A DNA stretch of 64,000 nt, taken from assembly GCA_028285305.1 (NCBI GenBank), contig JANQPV010000025.1:1-64000 (forward strand). Direction: 5' to 3'. The stretch is from Alphaproteobacteria bacterium (GTDB taxonomy: Bacteria > Pseudomonadota > Alphaproteobacteria > SMXP01). Shown here piece by piece: positions 1 through 8,865 of the stretch (its first letter is position 1; each line of letters opens with the position of its first letter). A program made the position numbers and the translations under genes. The notes under the pieces were generated by a model. It was not told where the DNA came from, searched no databases, and saw only the letters and a program-made list of their open reading frames with translations.

Positions 1-169
1 GTTTTGGTTTTGACGGAAACACAAAACGGCTCCAGATTCTTTGTTTTGCGCGTTTCCTGACGGTGAACCGGATTCCACTTCACCTGGAAACGCTCTAGAC
101 CTCTTGTTTCAATTGACGCTTCGTGTGGTTTCTGGCACGCGCCGGACATCTTGTACCTGCACAATTTCT

Positions 170-1192
170 TCAGCCAAGGACAACTTCGGCAATCTTGTTC
201 ATGTTTTCAGCGGACTGCGGACCAATGAGCAGCCCTGTTACGGCGCTCTCTTCCCATTTCTGAATGCGATCCTTGATTCTTTCGATCGGTCCCACGAGTG
301 AGACTTCGTCCGCCAGTTCATCAGGGACGGCCATGGCGGCTGCACCTTTCTTGCCTTCCAAATATAGGTCTTGAACCAATTTTGCCTCCGCCTCGAAACC
401 AAATCGTCCGATTAATTCGTTATGAAAGTTTCGATCCCTTGCACCCATGCCTCCAATGTAGAGTGCAATAATACTCTTCGCGTGAAGCAATCCCTTCTCC
501 AAATCATCTGTTAGGTGAACAATCATGGGATATAAGATCTCGAACGAGTCTTTCCGGTTTACTATAGCATCAGCATATACGTGCTCGCGCCACGGCGAAT
601 AGTACAAAGGCAACCAGCCGTCGCAAATCTCGGTAGACAGAGCAACGTTCTTGGGCCCTTCTGCGCCAAGATAGATAGGAACGTCTGACCTAAGGGGGTG
701 AGTGATTGACTTGAGCGGTTTGCCCAGTCCCCACGATCCTTTTGCGTCGGCAGGGTACGGAATTGGATAGTGTTGGCCGGAGTTGGTCATAGGCTCGTTT
801 CGAGCGAGCACCTTGCGGATGATTTCAATGTACTCGCGCGTTCGCGATAGCGGTTTTGAGAATGGCTGGCCATACCAGCCTTCCACCACTTGAGGTCCGG
901 AAACACCCAAGCCAAGAAGCATTCGGCCTTGGCTGAGATGATCTAGTGTTAGAGCATGCATGGCAGTTGATGCCGGTGTGCGGGCGGACAACTGCACCAC
1001 AGCGGTGCCAAGCCTGATTTTTTTTGTATGCGATCCGATCCAGGCCAAAGGCGTGAAGGCATCTGAACCATATGCCTCAGCCGAGAAAACTGCCCAATAT
1101 CCCAATTCTTCCGCTCTTTTGGCGACACGAACGATGTCTTTCGGTGGTCTCGTTCCCCACTGCCCCAACGCTAGTCCGAGTTTTAGTTTCAT
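170..1192 (-). CDS. Luciferase-like (LLM) flavin-dependent oxidoreductase
   Basis: A 340-residue protein of the bacterial-luciferase-like TIM-barrel superfamily, which uses reduced FMN or F420 to oxidise or reduce small organic substrates in the cytoplasm. It starts MKLKLGLALGQWGTRPPKDI and contains the family-like stretches LGTAVVQLSARTPA (substrate/flavin pocket side) and DHLSQGRMLLGLGVSGPQVVEGW. The C-terminal part, LVGPIERIKDRIQKWEESAVTGLLIG in outline, is the usual closing segment of this family. Length is typical. The ATG follows a GGGAGTGAG ribosome-binding sequence. It is the last gene of a co-directional minus-strand block (esterase, TetR, P450, ferredoxin, MDR reductase) and lies 36 bp after the MDR gene. 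Its substrate cannot be read from sequence; a monooxygenase or dehydrogenase step in the same catabolic route is inferred. Confidence 0.88.
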   Translation of the reverse strand: MKLKLGLALGQWGTRPPKDIVRVAKRAEELGYWAVFSAEAYGSDAFTPLAWIGSHTKKIRLGTAVVQLSARTPASTAMHALTLDHLSQGRMLLGLGVSGPQVVEGWYGQPFSKPLSRTREYIEIIRKVLARNEPMTNSGQHYPIPYPADAKGSWGLGKPLKSITHPLRSDVPIYLGAEGPKNVALSTEICDGWLPLYYSPWREHVYADAIVNRKDSFEILYPMIVHLTDDLEKGLLHAKSIIALYIGGMGARDRNFHNELIGRFGFEAEAKLVQDLYLEGKKGAAAMAVPDELADEVSLVGPIERIKDRIQKWEESAVTGLLIGPQSAENMNKIAEVVLG

Positions 1193-1228
1193 TTTCTCAC
1201 TCCCAACGGGAGACCGTTTTCCGGAGGA

Positions 1229-2254
1229 CTAGTGTTCTAGTTCCAAAAGCTGCTTTCCAACGTTTTTGCCTTCAAAGAGACGCAGGAAGGTTTGGGGTAT
1301 CTGCTCGAATCCGTGTTGAATATCTTCCCGATGTCTGATTTTTCCTTCTTGGATCCAGGCAGACAGCTGAGATCTCGCCTCGTCGATTTGATCCGTGTAG
1401 TCATAGAGTAGAAAGCCCTCCATCGTCAGATGCCGGGCAACTAACTGCATGTAGTATTTCGGTCCGGGCGGGACCTCTGTTTCGTTGTAAGCTGAGATGC
1501 CGCCGCAAATTACGATGCGGCCATAGCGGGCCATATTGAGTAATCCATCATCGAGTAGAGTGCCGCCCACATTGTCAAAAAAAACATTGACACCAGTGGG
1601 GCATTCCTCACGAAGACGTCTGCGAACTCGCTCGGATTTGTAGTCAATAGCGACATCATATCCACATTCATCGAGAAGCCAGTCGCACTTCGTCTTGCCT
1701 CCGGCAACCCCGATTACCTTCTCTGCACCCTTGAGCTTTGCAATTTGACCTGCGATCGAACCCGTTGCACCGGCTGCTCCCGTGATCAGGACGGTATCAC
1801 CTTTGCCTGGTTTGCCGATGTTCAGCATACCAAGATACGCAGTGACGCCTGTTCCGCCTAGAGCGCTCAGCATCAATTGTGGTGGAACGGCGGGCGGGAC
1901 TTTCAGTGGCGCACCAATCTTATCACTTGTTTCTTTGATCACGGCATATTCTTGCCAACCGAACATTCCTGACACGTATTCGCCGATGGCGTACTTTTCG
2001 TTTTTTGAAGCGATAACTTCGCCGACCCCAGAGGCGCGCATTACATCTCCGATTTGGACCGGCGGGACGTAGCTTTTCACGTCGTCTAACCAACCGCGCA
2101 TTGCTGGTTCGAAGGCGATGAACTTGACGCGCACGAGCGCCTGATTTGCTTCGAGCGAGGGAACATCCCCCTCTTGCATCGTGAAATTGCTCGTTTGAAC
2201 CATACCTGTCGGCCTGGTCGCGAGCACCCATTGTCGATTTTTCGTTTTAGTCAA
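1229..2254 (-). CDS. Zinc-independent MDR-family NADP-dependent oxidoreductase
   Basis: A medium-chain dehydrogenase/reductase of the leukotriene-B4 dehydrogenase / curcumin reductase group, which reduces the C=C bond of alpha,beta-unsaturated carbonyls with NADPH. The nucleotide-binding stretch GAAGATGSIAGQIAK, the VIGVAGGKTKCDWL segment and the FDNVGGTLLDDGL motif are diagnostic; the zinc ligands of alcohol dehydrogenases are absent. I place the start at a TTG (2252-2254) because GGAGGAG lies five bases upstream and the protein then begins where family members begin; the longer in-frame ATG start at 2308 has no such support. A relative of the same family lies at 11789-12814. It sits between the ferredoxin gene (133 bp gap) and the LLM gene. 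Function at family level is secure, substrate unknown. Confidence 0.88.
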   Translation of the reverse strand: MTKTKNRQWVLATRPTGMVQTSNFTMQEGDVPSLEANQALVRVKFIAFEPAMRGWLDDVKSYVPPVQIGDVMRASGVGEVIASKNEKYAIGEYVSGMFGWQEYAVIKETSDKIGAPLKVPPAVPPQLMLSALGGTGVTAYLGMLNIGKPGKGDTVLITGAAGATGSIAGQIAKLKGAEKVIGVAGGKTKCDWLLDECGYDVAIDYKSERVRRRLREECPTGVNVFFDNVGGTLLDDGLLNMARYGRIVICGGISAYNETEVPPGPKYYMQLVARHLTMEGFLLYDYTDQIDEARSQLSAWIQEGKIRHREDIQHGFEQIPQTFLRLFEGKNVGKQLLELEH

Positions 2255-2387
2255 AGGATGCTCCTCCGATTCAAGGGGATGTGATCCGCTCGAAAACCCA
2301 ATACCCATGTGCGATACGGATCGATATCAAGATCAAAACTAATCAGCCAAACGTCAGGTGCCGCAGTATCCATCCGATTAGGGAAGC

Positions 2388-2597
2388 CTATTTTTCCTTC
2401 GGCTCAGACTTGGCCAAACGTATCGCTCCAACTGGGCAGCAGGCGATCAACTCGTTGAGATCTTCAAGTTGCTCGTCGGGGATTTCGTCTTTGGTCGGAT
2501 TAGGGCCGTCGTCTTCGCCTCTGCTGACCCATTCCGGGAACGTATAGTAGCACTGTCCTGTCTTGAGGCACGCATTCAAGTTTATTTTGATTTTCAT
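2388..2597 (-). CDS. P450-type 3Fe-4S/4Fe-4S ferredoxin
   Basis: A 69-residue acidic ferredoxin (71 if the GTG at 2603 is used). The cluster motif is CLKTGQC near the N-terminus and CCPVGAI near the C-terminus, the C-x3-G-x-C ... CP pattern of ferredoxins that donate electrons to bacterial P450s; the second cysteine position of a normal 4Fe-4S motif is Thr, which suggests a 3Fe-4S or a variant cluster. It lies 29 bp downstream of the P450 gene on the same strand, so it is very probably the P450's electron donor. No ferredoxin reductase gene is present nearby, so the reductase must be encoded elsewhere. The ATG at 2597 matches the usual family N-terminus. Confidence 0.87.
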   Translation of the reverse strand: MKIKINLNACLKTGQCYYTFPEWVSRGEDDGPNPTKDEIPDEQLEDLNELIACCPVGAIRLAKSEPKEK

Positions 2598-2632
2598 GAG
2601 CACACCGATCCATAGTCGTCAGTTTGTAGCAC

Positions 2633-3916
2633 CTATGCCTTATCAAAGCGCAGGTTCAATTCTGTCAGTGCACGAAAAATAAAGTTGTATTGGTATCGAA
2701 GCGAGTCTCGCGGTTGATCAAGGCGAATGTTCTTCAATCTCGTCAGCAACCGCTCGAAGGCTATGCGTGATTCCAGACGCGCCAACGCCGAACCGATACA
2801 ATAATGCGGTCCGGCTCCAAATCCGACATGGTCGGTCAAATCATCGCGTTGCACGTCAAATTTCGACGGATCTTTGAACTTCGCCTCATCACGGTTGGCG
2901 CAACCGTAAAGCATCACCACTCGAGAACCTTTTGGAATGACCTTGCCCTCGAGTTCCACGTCCTTGGTTGCGAAGCGGCCAAGCGCTTGAATGGGAGACT
3001 CAATTCTAATTCCTTCCTCGACCATTTTGGGGATAAGCGAGAAGTCATTGCGCACAGCGGTCATCTGCTTAGGGTTGTCGAGCAATAACAAAGTCAGGGA
3101 AGTGATCAAATAGTTGACGGTCTCCTGACCCGCAACAAGAAGCTGTTGAACAACGCTTACGATCTCAGGGGTGTCCAGCGGGCGATAGTTCTTTTCGTCT
3201 CCGGTCTCGTCTTCCAGCATATGAGCTTGGACAAGGTTTCCGATAAGATTGTCGGGAGGGTCTTTACGCGCTTCTTCGACTTTTGCCGCAATGTAGTTTT
3301 GTAGTTCGACAGAAGCAGTTGCTGCATCGATTGCTTTTTCTGGAGTGAGTTGGCCCGCAAGCGTAGCGACGGATCTGACTGACCAATCTTTGTACTTCTC
3401 CAGGTCTTCTGTCGGCACCCCCAATGTGATCGAGACCACCGTTAGTGGAACCATCATGGCAAACTGGCTGACCAGTTCGACCTTTCCATCTTCGATAAAA
3501 TTGTCGATTAGTTCATCAACGACGGTGGTGACCATGGGTTTCAGTTTTGCCACTCGTCCAGGTGAAAGGGGTCTGTTTACGAGGCTCCTGTATCGAACAT
3601 GGTGCGGCGGATCTCCCGACAAGAGCGTGTCCCTACTGGGCTGCCCCTTGTCCAAGATTTTCTGAATAACTTCAGGAGGACGCGTAGGTGTTGCCAATCC
3701 TTCCTCGCCTTGAAAATTTAAGAAGGCCGCACCTTCACCGGATTTGAATGTATGAGGATCTCTCAGAACTTTGTTTATCGTATCGTATTTGCTGATGAAG
3801 AAAACGCCTGGAGCCGCCTCATGCACCGGATCTTGTTGTCGCATCGCATCATAGAAGGGGTAGGGGCAACTAATCGTATCTTCAGAGAACGGATTAAAGC
3901 TATGAACGGACTTCAT
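2633..3916 (-). CDS. Cytochrome P450 (bacterial class I type)
   Basis: A 427-residue soluble cytochrome P450, a haem-thiolate monooxygenase that inserts oxygen into an unactivated C-H or C=C bond. Visible motifs are the I-helix AGQET (about residues 262-266, with Glu-Thr in the oxygen-activation position), ExxR as EGIR (301-304) and the haem loop FGAGPHYCIG with the axial ligand at about Cys373. Length is normal. The ATG is preceded by AGAGGAAA. The adjacent downstream ferredoxin gene supplies electrons, and the TetR gene lies 37 bp upstream. Esterase, MDR reductase and LLM oxidoreductase in the same block suggest that the P450 starts oxidation of a hydrophobic substrate; the substrate itself is not deducible. 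Confidence 0.93.
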   Translation of the reverse strand: MKSVHSFNPFSEDTISCPYPFYDAMRQQDPVHEAAPGVFFISKYDTINKVLRDPHTFKSGEGAAFLNFQGEEGLATPTRPPEVIQKILDKGQPSRDTLLSGDPPHHVRYRSLVNRPLSPGRVAKLKPMVTTVVDELIDNFIEDGKVELVSQFAMMVPLTVVSITLGVPTEDLEKYKDWSVRSVATLAGQLTPEKAIDAATASVELQNYIAAKVEEARKDPPDNLIGNLVQAHMLEDETGDEKNYRPLDTPEIVSVVQQLLVAGQETVNYLITSLTLLLLDNPKQMTAVRNDFSLIPKMVEEGIRIESPIQALGRFATKDVELEGKVIPKGSRVVMLYGCANRDEAKFKDPSKFDVQRDDLTDHVGFGAGPHYCIGSALARLESRIAFERLLTRLKNIRLDQPRDSLRYQYNFIFRALTELNLRFDKA

Positions 3917-3953
3917 TTGTTTCCTCTACGAATTGCGTTGGGCTTTCAGGGTG

Positions 3954-4682
3954 TCATTCGATCTTAGCGTTCTGGCTTCGATTTCCTTTCGGTTTGTTTC
4001 CCCCAAAGACATAACGTATCCTTCGTTTAGCGTCTTCGTTTGCGGAAAGTCCCAAAAGCACGGAGCCCACAACATTGTCCAATAGCTCGTCGGAAATGTC
4101 GGTAATAAATGACGATCCCTGAATGATAAAGCTGGCAACACCATGCACGGAGGTCCAAATCGAGATACTCATCATAAATGGATCATCATTTCGAAGCAGC
4201 CCTTCAGCGATGGCATCGTCGACTGCGCCTGACGCGACATTGAATGCTCTATTTCCAGCTGGGAGAGTGTCTTCTGGTGCGTCCCAGGCGCCGATTGGAG
4301 GAAAAAGCAACAGAAAACGGAAGATATTTGGTTGCTTTCGGGATGCTTTGACGTAGGCGTGAGAGATTGCTCGTAACCGTTCAAATGGATCTCTCGTCTC
4401 GATAGATTCGTAAAGATCTGCACGCCGATCATACTCTGCCTCCGCCAGAAGCCGCATCAAATCCAACTTGTTGTCTACATGGGCGTATAGCGCGGCCGCA
4501 GTGACTTTTAGACGGCTGGCAAGATATCTCAGAGATAACGCTTCATGGCCTTCATTCAGGATAATGTCGTGGGCTTCAGAGAGTATCGCGCTCTTTCTCA
4601 GTGCAGGGCGGATAGAGTTCTTTTTGGCCTTTCGTCCCGATTTCTTGGTTCGAATCTTTGTCTTTGGTGTTTTTTGCGGCAT
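3954..4682 (-). CDS. TetR/AcrR-family transcriptional regulator
   Basis: A 242-residue TetR-family repressor. After a very basic 30-residue tail (KTPKTKIRTKKSGRKAKK) comes the HTH domain: ILSEAHDIILNEGHEALSLRYLA, then SRLKVTAAALYAHVDNKLDLM with the recognition helix. The larger C-terminal half is the ligand-binding domain and is not conserved enough to name an inducer. The gene lies between the esterase (22 bp gap) and the P450 (37 bp gap) in the same direction, so it is likely autoregulated with them. It is one of two candidates, with the TetR at 18025, for binding the repeated ACTGACGCGTCAGT operator or the TAAACACTGTT palindrome of this region. Confidence 0.9.
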   Translation of the reverse strand: MPQKTPKTKIRTKKSGRKAKKNSIRPALRKSAILSEAHDIILNEGHEALSLRYLASRLKVTAAALYAHVDNKLDLMRLLAEAEYDRRADLYESIETRDPFERLRAISHAYVKASRKQPNIFRFLLLFPPIGAWDAPEDTLPAGNRAFNVASGAVDDAIAEGLLRNDDPFMMSISIWTSVHGVASFIIQGSSFITDISDELLDNVVGSVLLGLSANEDAKRRIRYVFGGNKPKGNRSQNAKIE

Positions 4683-4704
4683 ATCAAGTCACTTTCATAA
4701 ATCA

Positions 4705-5520
4705 TCATTTCTTGCTCGACGGCATATAGCGATTTAGGAAGGACAAAATCAATGCGACGGCCTCGCGGGCCAGAATTGGATCCTGGTCGAAGGCGTGCGG
4801 CACTCGGTCATACAGGTGAAGCTCGGTAGGTGAGCCCGCCTTAACGAGAGCTTGATACAGATCCAAGCTTTGACTGAGCGGAACCATTTCATCCTGAGCG
4901 CTCTGCAGCAGGAGTGTGGGAGGAAGTTTACTTGATGCGTATGTTGTTGGACTTGCATCTCGGTAGTCAGAGGGCTGTGAATCAGGCCCCATAAACTCCT
5001 TGACGAGATCCTTCAGCATGCTTCCGCCGGGCTTGATTTCGGTTATCCCATAAAAGGAAACGGCGGCGGAGATAGCGGTTGATTCGCCTGCATTGCCACC
5101 GTCGCCTTCAAACTTGGGATCGTTTCCTGTGGCGGCGGCGAGCAGGCCCAAATGGGCTCCGGAAGAGTTTCCTGAAACAACTATTTTGTCCGGATCTATG
5201 CCAAGTTCGTCGCAGTTGGCCCGCATCCATCGGATGGCCGACTTAATATCGTACAGCGGCTCGGGCCATTGCGCTTCTTCGGACAGCCGATATTCTGTAG
5301 CCACACAAACGAATCCTTCCCGTCCCAGCAGAAAGCCGTAGCCGCGAAGTTGCTTTCGATCCCCATATTTCCAAGCGCCACCGTGTATCAGTAGAATGGC
5401 GGGAGCACCGCCTTTGTTATTGGGGGGAGAGAAGACGTCGCACTTCAACTCGCGGCCCCCGCCCGTGCCAAACGTGACACCCTCCTTTAGTTCAACGCGA
5501 GGAGCTTCACTCTCAGACAC
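4705..5520 (-). CDS. Alpha/beta hydrolase, carboxylesterase-like
   Basis: A 271-residue serine hydrolase of the BD-FAE/carboxylesterase group. The oxyanion motif is HGGAW, the nucleophile elbow is GNSSGAH (Gly-x-Ser-x-Gly), and the acid and base are expected in SAQDEMVP (Asp) and RVPHAFDQD (His). No signal peptide is evident, so it acts in the cytoplasm. I choose a GTG start at 5520 because GAGGA lies seven bases upstream; the longer in-frame TTG start at 5586 lies next to a palindrome and lacks a good ribosome-binding site. It heads the minus-strand block that includes TetR, P450 and ferredoxin. The role is probably ester or lactone hydrolysis in the same pathway (inference). Confidence 0.86.
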   Translation of the reverse strand: MSESEAPRVELKEGVTFGTGGGRELKCDVFSPPNNKGGAPAILLIHGGAWKYGDRKQLRGYGFLLGREGFVCVATEYRLSEEAQWPEPLYDIKSAIRWMRANCDELGIDPDKIVVSGNSSGAHLGLLAAATGNDPKFEGDGGNAGESTAISAAVSFYGITEIKPGGSMLKDLVKEFMGPDSQPSDYRDASPTTYASSKLPPTLLLQSAQDEMVPLSQSLDLYQALVKAGSPTELHLYDRVPHAFDQDPILAREAVALILSFLNRYMPSSKK

Positions 5521-5599
5521 GTTTGAATCCTCTTTGGTCGCTAAAGCGTTCGTTGCGTAATGAGTTTTGACTGGGCTTGCGCCCAACTCTATGATCTAG

Positions 5600-5612
5600 T
5601 AAACACTGTTAA
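5600..5612. promoter_or_regulatory. Palindrome TAAACACTGTTAA in divergent promoter region
   Basis: The sequence TAAACACTGTTAA is an imperfect odd palindrome in the 185-bp gap between the divergent esterase (GTG at 5520) and acyl-CoA synthetase (ATG at 5706). A perfect version, TAAACACTGTTTA, occurs at 12835-12847. The repetition in two intergenic regions of the same catabolic island suggests a repressor site. The binding protein is unknown. Confidence 0.45.
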
Positions 5613-5705
5613 CTGAGGTATGTCAATCGGCTGGCCGCATAGTGCGGCGAATCAACGCTAATAAGAATGTTCTCCAGGCGGAGATTGAGATCAACGGAGA
5701 TTTCA

Positions 5706-7226
5706 ATGGCGTACGGGCTAAAGCACTTTGCAGATCAATACCCTGATCGAATTATGGTTTCGGACGAAACTACAGCTCTGAATTGTGCCCAATTCAACGG
5801 ACGTGTTAACCAGCTCATTGGCCTTATGCGAGGTCGTGGACTGAAGACGGGGGATGCTGTTGCAGTAATCGCCCTCAACTGCACGGACTTTCTAAGCATC
5901 GCGTGCGCCTCGGCACTAAGCGGCATTTCCCTTGTGCCGGTCAACTGGCACTTCGAGGTTGAAGAGGCGACTTACATTGTCGAAAATGGTAATGCGAAAC
6001 TGATGTTCGTTGACTCTGCAAATCTCAATACGGCAAAAGCAGTCGCTGCACGAACAAAATGTTCCGATGTAGTCGTAATCGGTGACGAGTTGGATTCTGA
6101 ACTCGAAGCTATCAATGCTGATGAGCCAAACGAGCAACTCTACTACGCAAGTCCCATATTCTTTACTTCCGGGACAACGGGGCGTCCTAAGGCGACAAGA
6201 CTATCGCAAGCTCCAACCGATGTTCGGGTAGAAGAGGCCCTCGGTCGCATTCAAGAGAACGCGAAACTAAGCGGTATGCGTGAAGGCTTTGTTCACATGG
6301 TTGCAGGCCCGCTTTATCATGCCGGACCCATAGGTAATGCGGTGCCCGCGCTTCTCTTAGGAGGTCCAGTTTACATACTACCCAAGTTTGATCCAGAAGC
6401 CGCTCTAAGATACATCGACACCTATCGTGTTACACACACATTGATGGTTCCGATTATGTTCATCCGGTTACTGAAGTTACCTGAAGCCATCCGTGAACAA
6501 TACGACGTTTCTTCTTTGGAGTTCGTGTCACACATTGCTGCCCCCATGCCGCCTCAAGTGAAGCGTGAGATGATCGATTGGTGGGGGCCGAAGCTGTTCG
6601 ACGCTTATGGGGGATCGGAAATTGGAGTCATCACAAGGATATCTTCGGAGGAATGGCTGAATAAGCCAGGATCAGTCGGCAAACCGATTTCTCAGTTTTC
6701 GATCAACATCGTAGGTCCCGAAGACAATGTCTTGCCTGTTGGTGAGATCGGGCAAATATACATGATCAGCCACACGGCTGTTGATCTGGAATATATTGAC
6801 GATCCGGAGAGAACCGCCGCCGCGCACCGAGGCCCGAAAGAATTCACTCTGGGTGATATGGGATGGTTGGATGAGGACGGATATTTGTACTTGGCCGACC
6901 GCCGTGTCGATATGATCAATTCAGGTGGGGTCAACATATACCCCGCGGAAATAGAAGCGGTGATGCACGATCACCCGTCCATAGAAGACGTCGCCGTATT
7001 CGGGATACCGAACGAAGAGTGGGGACAAGAGGTTAAGGCTGCCGTCCAATTAGGATCTTCCACAGAGGAAACCGAAGAGTTTGCCAACGAGCTAAAGTCG
7101 TGGATGCAAGGAAAAATCGCGACATACAAAATTCCCAAGACGATCGACTTCCACAAAGAACTTCCTCGATTCAGTAATGGAAAGCTCCATCGACGGGTCT
7201 TACGCGATGCCTACTGGCCTCAGTAA
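5706..7226 (+). CDS. AMP-forming acyl-CoA synthetase / ligase
   Basis: A 506-residue member of the ANL adenylating superfamily, which activates a carboxylic acid to its acyl-AMP and then to the CoA thioester. The P-loop-like motif FFTSGTTGRPKA, the DAYGGSEIG segment (A5), the LYLADRRVDMINSGGVNIYPAEIE segment in outline (A7/A8 hinge) and the C-terminal PRFSNGKLHRRVL with the catalytic lysine are all present. The ATG at 5706 has GGAGA six bases upstream; the longer in-frame ATG at 5667 has no good site. It is transcribed divergently from the esterase-TetR-P450 block. It probably makes the CoA ester on which the mutase, hydratase and other enzymes of the island work (inference); acid specificity is unknown. 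Confidence 0.93.
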   Translation: MAYGLKHFADQYPDRIMVSDETTALNCAQFNGRVNQLIGLMRGRGLKTGDAVAVIALNCTDFLSIACASALSGISLVPVNWHFEVEEATYIVENGNAKLMFVDSANLNTAKAVAARTKCSDVVVIGDELDSELEAINADEPNEQLYYASPIFFTSGTTGRPKATRLSQAPTDVRVEEALGRIQENAKLSGMREGFVHMVAGPLYHAGPIGNAVPALLLGGPVYILPKFDPEAALRYIDTYRVTHTLMVPIMFIRLLKLPEAIREQYDVSSLEFVSHIAAPMPPQVKREMIDWWGPKLFDAYGGSEIGVITRISSEEWLNKPGSVGKPISQFSINIVGPEDNVLPVGEIGQIYMISHTAVDLEYIDDPERTAAAHRGPKEFTLGDMGWLDEDGYLYLADRRVDMINSGGVNIYPAEIEAVMHDHPSIEDVAVFGIPNEEWGQEVKAAVQLGSSTEETEEFANELKSWMQGKIATYKIPKTIDFHKELPRFSNGKLHRRVLRDAYWPQ

Positions 7227-7455
7227 TCAATGCTCCGTAGGACGACTGGCGAGATCTCTTCTACAACCGACGTACAATGAGCTATTGCAAGCTTGTGGGC
7301 TCACGAGGGTTGTAGGCAATCCCGTGAATACTCAGCTTGCCGGTCACTTCAACACGGCGGACCACATTCCCCTCTGACTGCGTCGCAAGCAATTGGTGCG
7401 ACGATGGGCTGTACTGTGTTGTTTTACGCAAAGACTTGGTTGGTCCAATTTCGTA

Positions 7456-8865
7456 CTACGCTTTTGAGATATTGATGACTTGGGCCTCAGTGAAATGTTT
7501 GAGTCCTTCCACGGAACCCTCGACGCCTAACCCGGACTCTTTGGCTCCGCCAAACGGAATGTGAGGCAATACAACTGAGTGTTGGTTGACCCACGCGGTT
7601 CCGCTGTTTAGACGCGCTGCTAGTTGAACGCCTTTTTCGACGTCTTGGGTCCAAATTGACCCACCAAGACCATAAGGACTGTCATTCGCTTGTTCGATGG
7701 CGTCGTCCACGTTGGAGAATTTGATAATGGGCAGGATTGGTCCGAAGGGTTCTTCTTCAACGATTCTGTCGCCTTTTTTTGCATCCGCGACAAGCGTTAC
7801 CGGAAAGTAATAGCCCGGTTTGTCCGGCACTTCTCCTCCGGAAAGAATTCTGGCGCCGGATTTTTTTACGTCTTCTAGGATGTCGCAGACCTTATCAAAC
7901 TGCATTCTGTTTTGGATTGGGCCGAGAGTCGTGTCTTCGTTGGTACCGTCACCGACGACTGTGTTGTTCGCGATCTTCGACAACTCGTCGCACACTTGAT
8001 CATAAATTTCTTCGTGGACGTACAAGCGCTTTATTGCCATGCAGATTTGGCCGCTATTGTTGAATGAGGTCCAAAAAAGACGCTCGGCAATTTGCTCCGG
8101 TTTCGCGTCAGGCAAGATGATCGCAGCGTCATTCCCTCCAAGCTCGAGCGTCACGCGCTTGAGCGTTTTAGCTGCTGCAGCAACTATTTTCTTTCCGGTA
8201 TCGGAAGATCCTGTAAAAGATATCTTATGAATGCCGGGATGTTCTACCATTTGACGGCCCAGCTCATCGCCGCCTGCTAGTACATTGAGGACGCCCGGGG
8301 GCAGTACTTTGTTGAACATCTCAGCGGCGCGCAGAGTCGTTAGCGGTGTGTAGGGCGATGGTTTGAGAATGACGCAATTGCCGGTTACAAGCGCAGCGAA
8401 TACTTTCCAATAGCCCAAAAGGAGCGGATAGTTCCACGGAGCGATAGCGCCCACGACTCCCAATGGCTTGTAATGCACTTCGATTCGCATTTCATCGGTG
8501 TCCTGTAGCGTTTGGTTGGCCAAATTCAATCCCGCTGTGGTCTTTGCGAATAAACTAGTGTACTGAACTTCTTGGGTGGCGTTGGAGCGAGGCTTGCCTT
8601 GTTCCTGGATGAGTAGGTCAATCAATTCGGCGGCATTTTCTTCGAGAGCTTTCGCCATCTCCAGCACGTAGTTTTTCCGTTCTTCGACTTTAAGGGATGA
8701 CCATTTGGGAAAAGCGGCAGTTGCGGCTTCTACCGCGACATCAAGTTGATGGACTGTTGCGCTGTGGCAGGATGCGAACACCTTCTCATCAGCCGGATTG
8801 ACGACTTCGATCTGCTCTGTCGACTGGACCATTTTGCCATTAATCAGATTTTCGAAAGATTTCAT
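7456..8865 (-). CDS. NAD(P)+-dependent aldehyde dehydrogenase
   Basis: A 469-residue aldehyde dehydrogenase that oxidises an aldehyde to its acid. The cofactor motif FTGSSDTGK, the general base Glu241 in LELGGND and the nucleophile Cys275 in NNSGQICMA are intact, as is the PWNYP segment. It is the last gene of a tight operon, and its ATG overlaps the stop of the B12-binding subunit gene by four bases (ATGA). Co-transcription with an acyl-CoA mutase suggests that it handles an aldehyde arising in the same pathway, upstream of CoA activation (inference). It converges with the acyl-CoA synthetase across a 229-bp gap in which I see no gene. Confidence 0.94.
   Translation of the reverse strand: MKSFENLINGKMVQSTEQIEVVNPADEKVFASCHSATVHQLDVAVEAATAAFPKWSSLKVEERKNYVLEMAKALEENAAELIDLLIQEQGKPRSNATQEVQYTSLFAKTTAGLNLANQTLQDTDEMRIEVHYKPLGVVGAIAPWNYPLLLGYWKVFAALVTGNCVILKPSPYTPLTTLRAAEMFNKVLPPGVLNVLAGGDELGRQMVEHPGIHKISFTGSSDTGKKIVAAAAKTLKRVTLELGGNDAAIILPDAKPEQIAERLFWTSFNNSGQICMAIKRLYVHEEIYDQVCDELSKIANNTVVGDGTNEDTTLGPIQNRMQFDKVCDILEDVKKSGARILSGGEVPDKPGYYFPVTLVADAKKGDRIVEEEPFGPILPIIKFSNVDDAIEQANDSPYGLGGSIWTQDVEKGVQLAARLNSGTAWVNQHSVVLPHIPFGGAKESGLGVEGSVEGLKHFTEAQVINISKA

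Noticed and set aside
41-301. 86-codon plus-strand frame at the left edge
   Set aside because: It overlaps the end of the LLM gene antisense and has no ribosome-binding site or recognisable motif.
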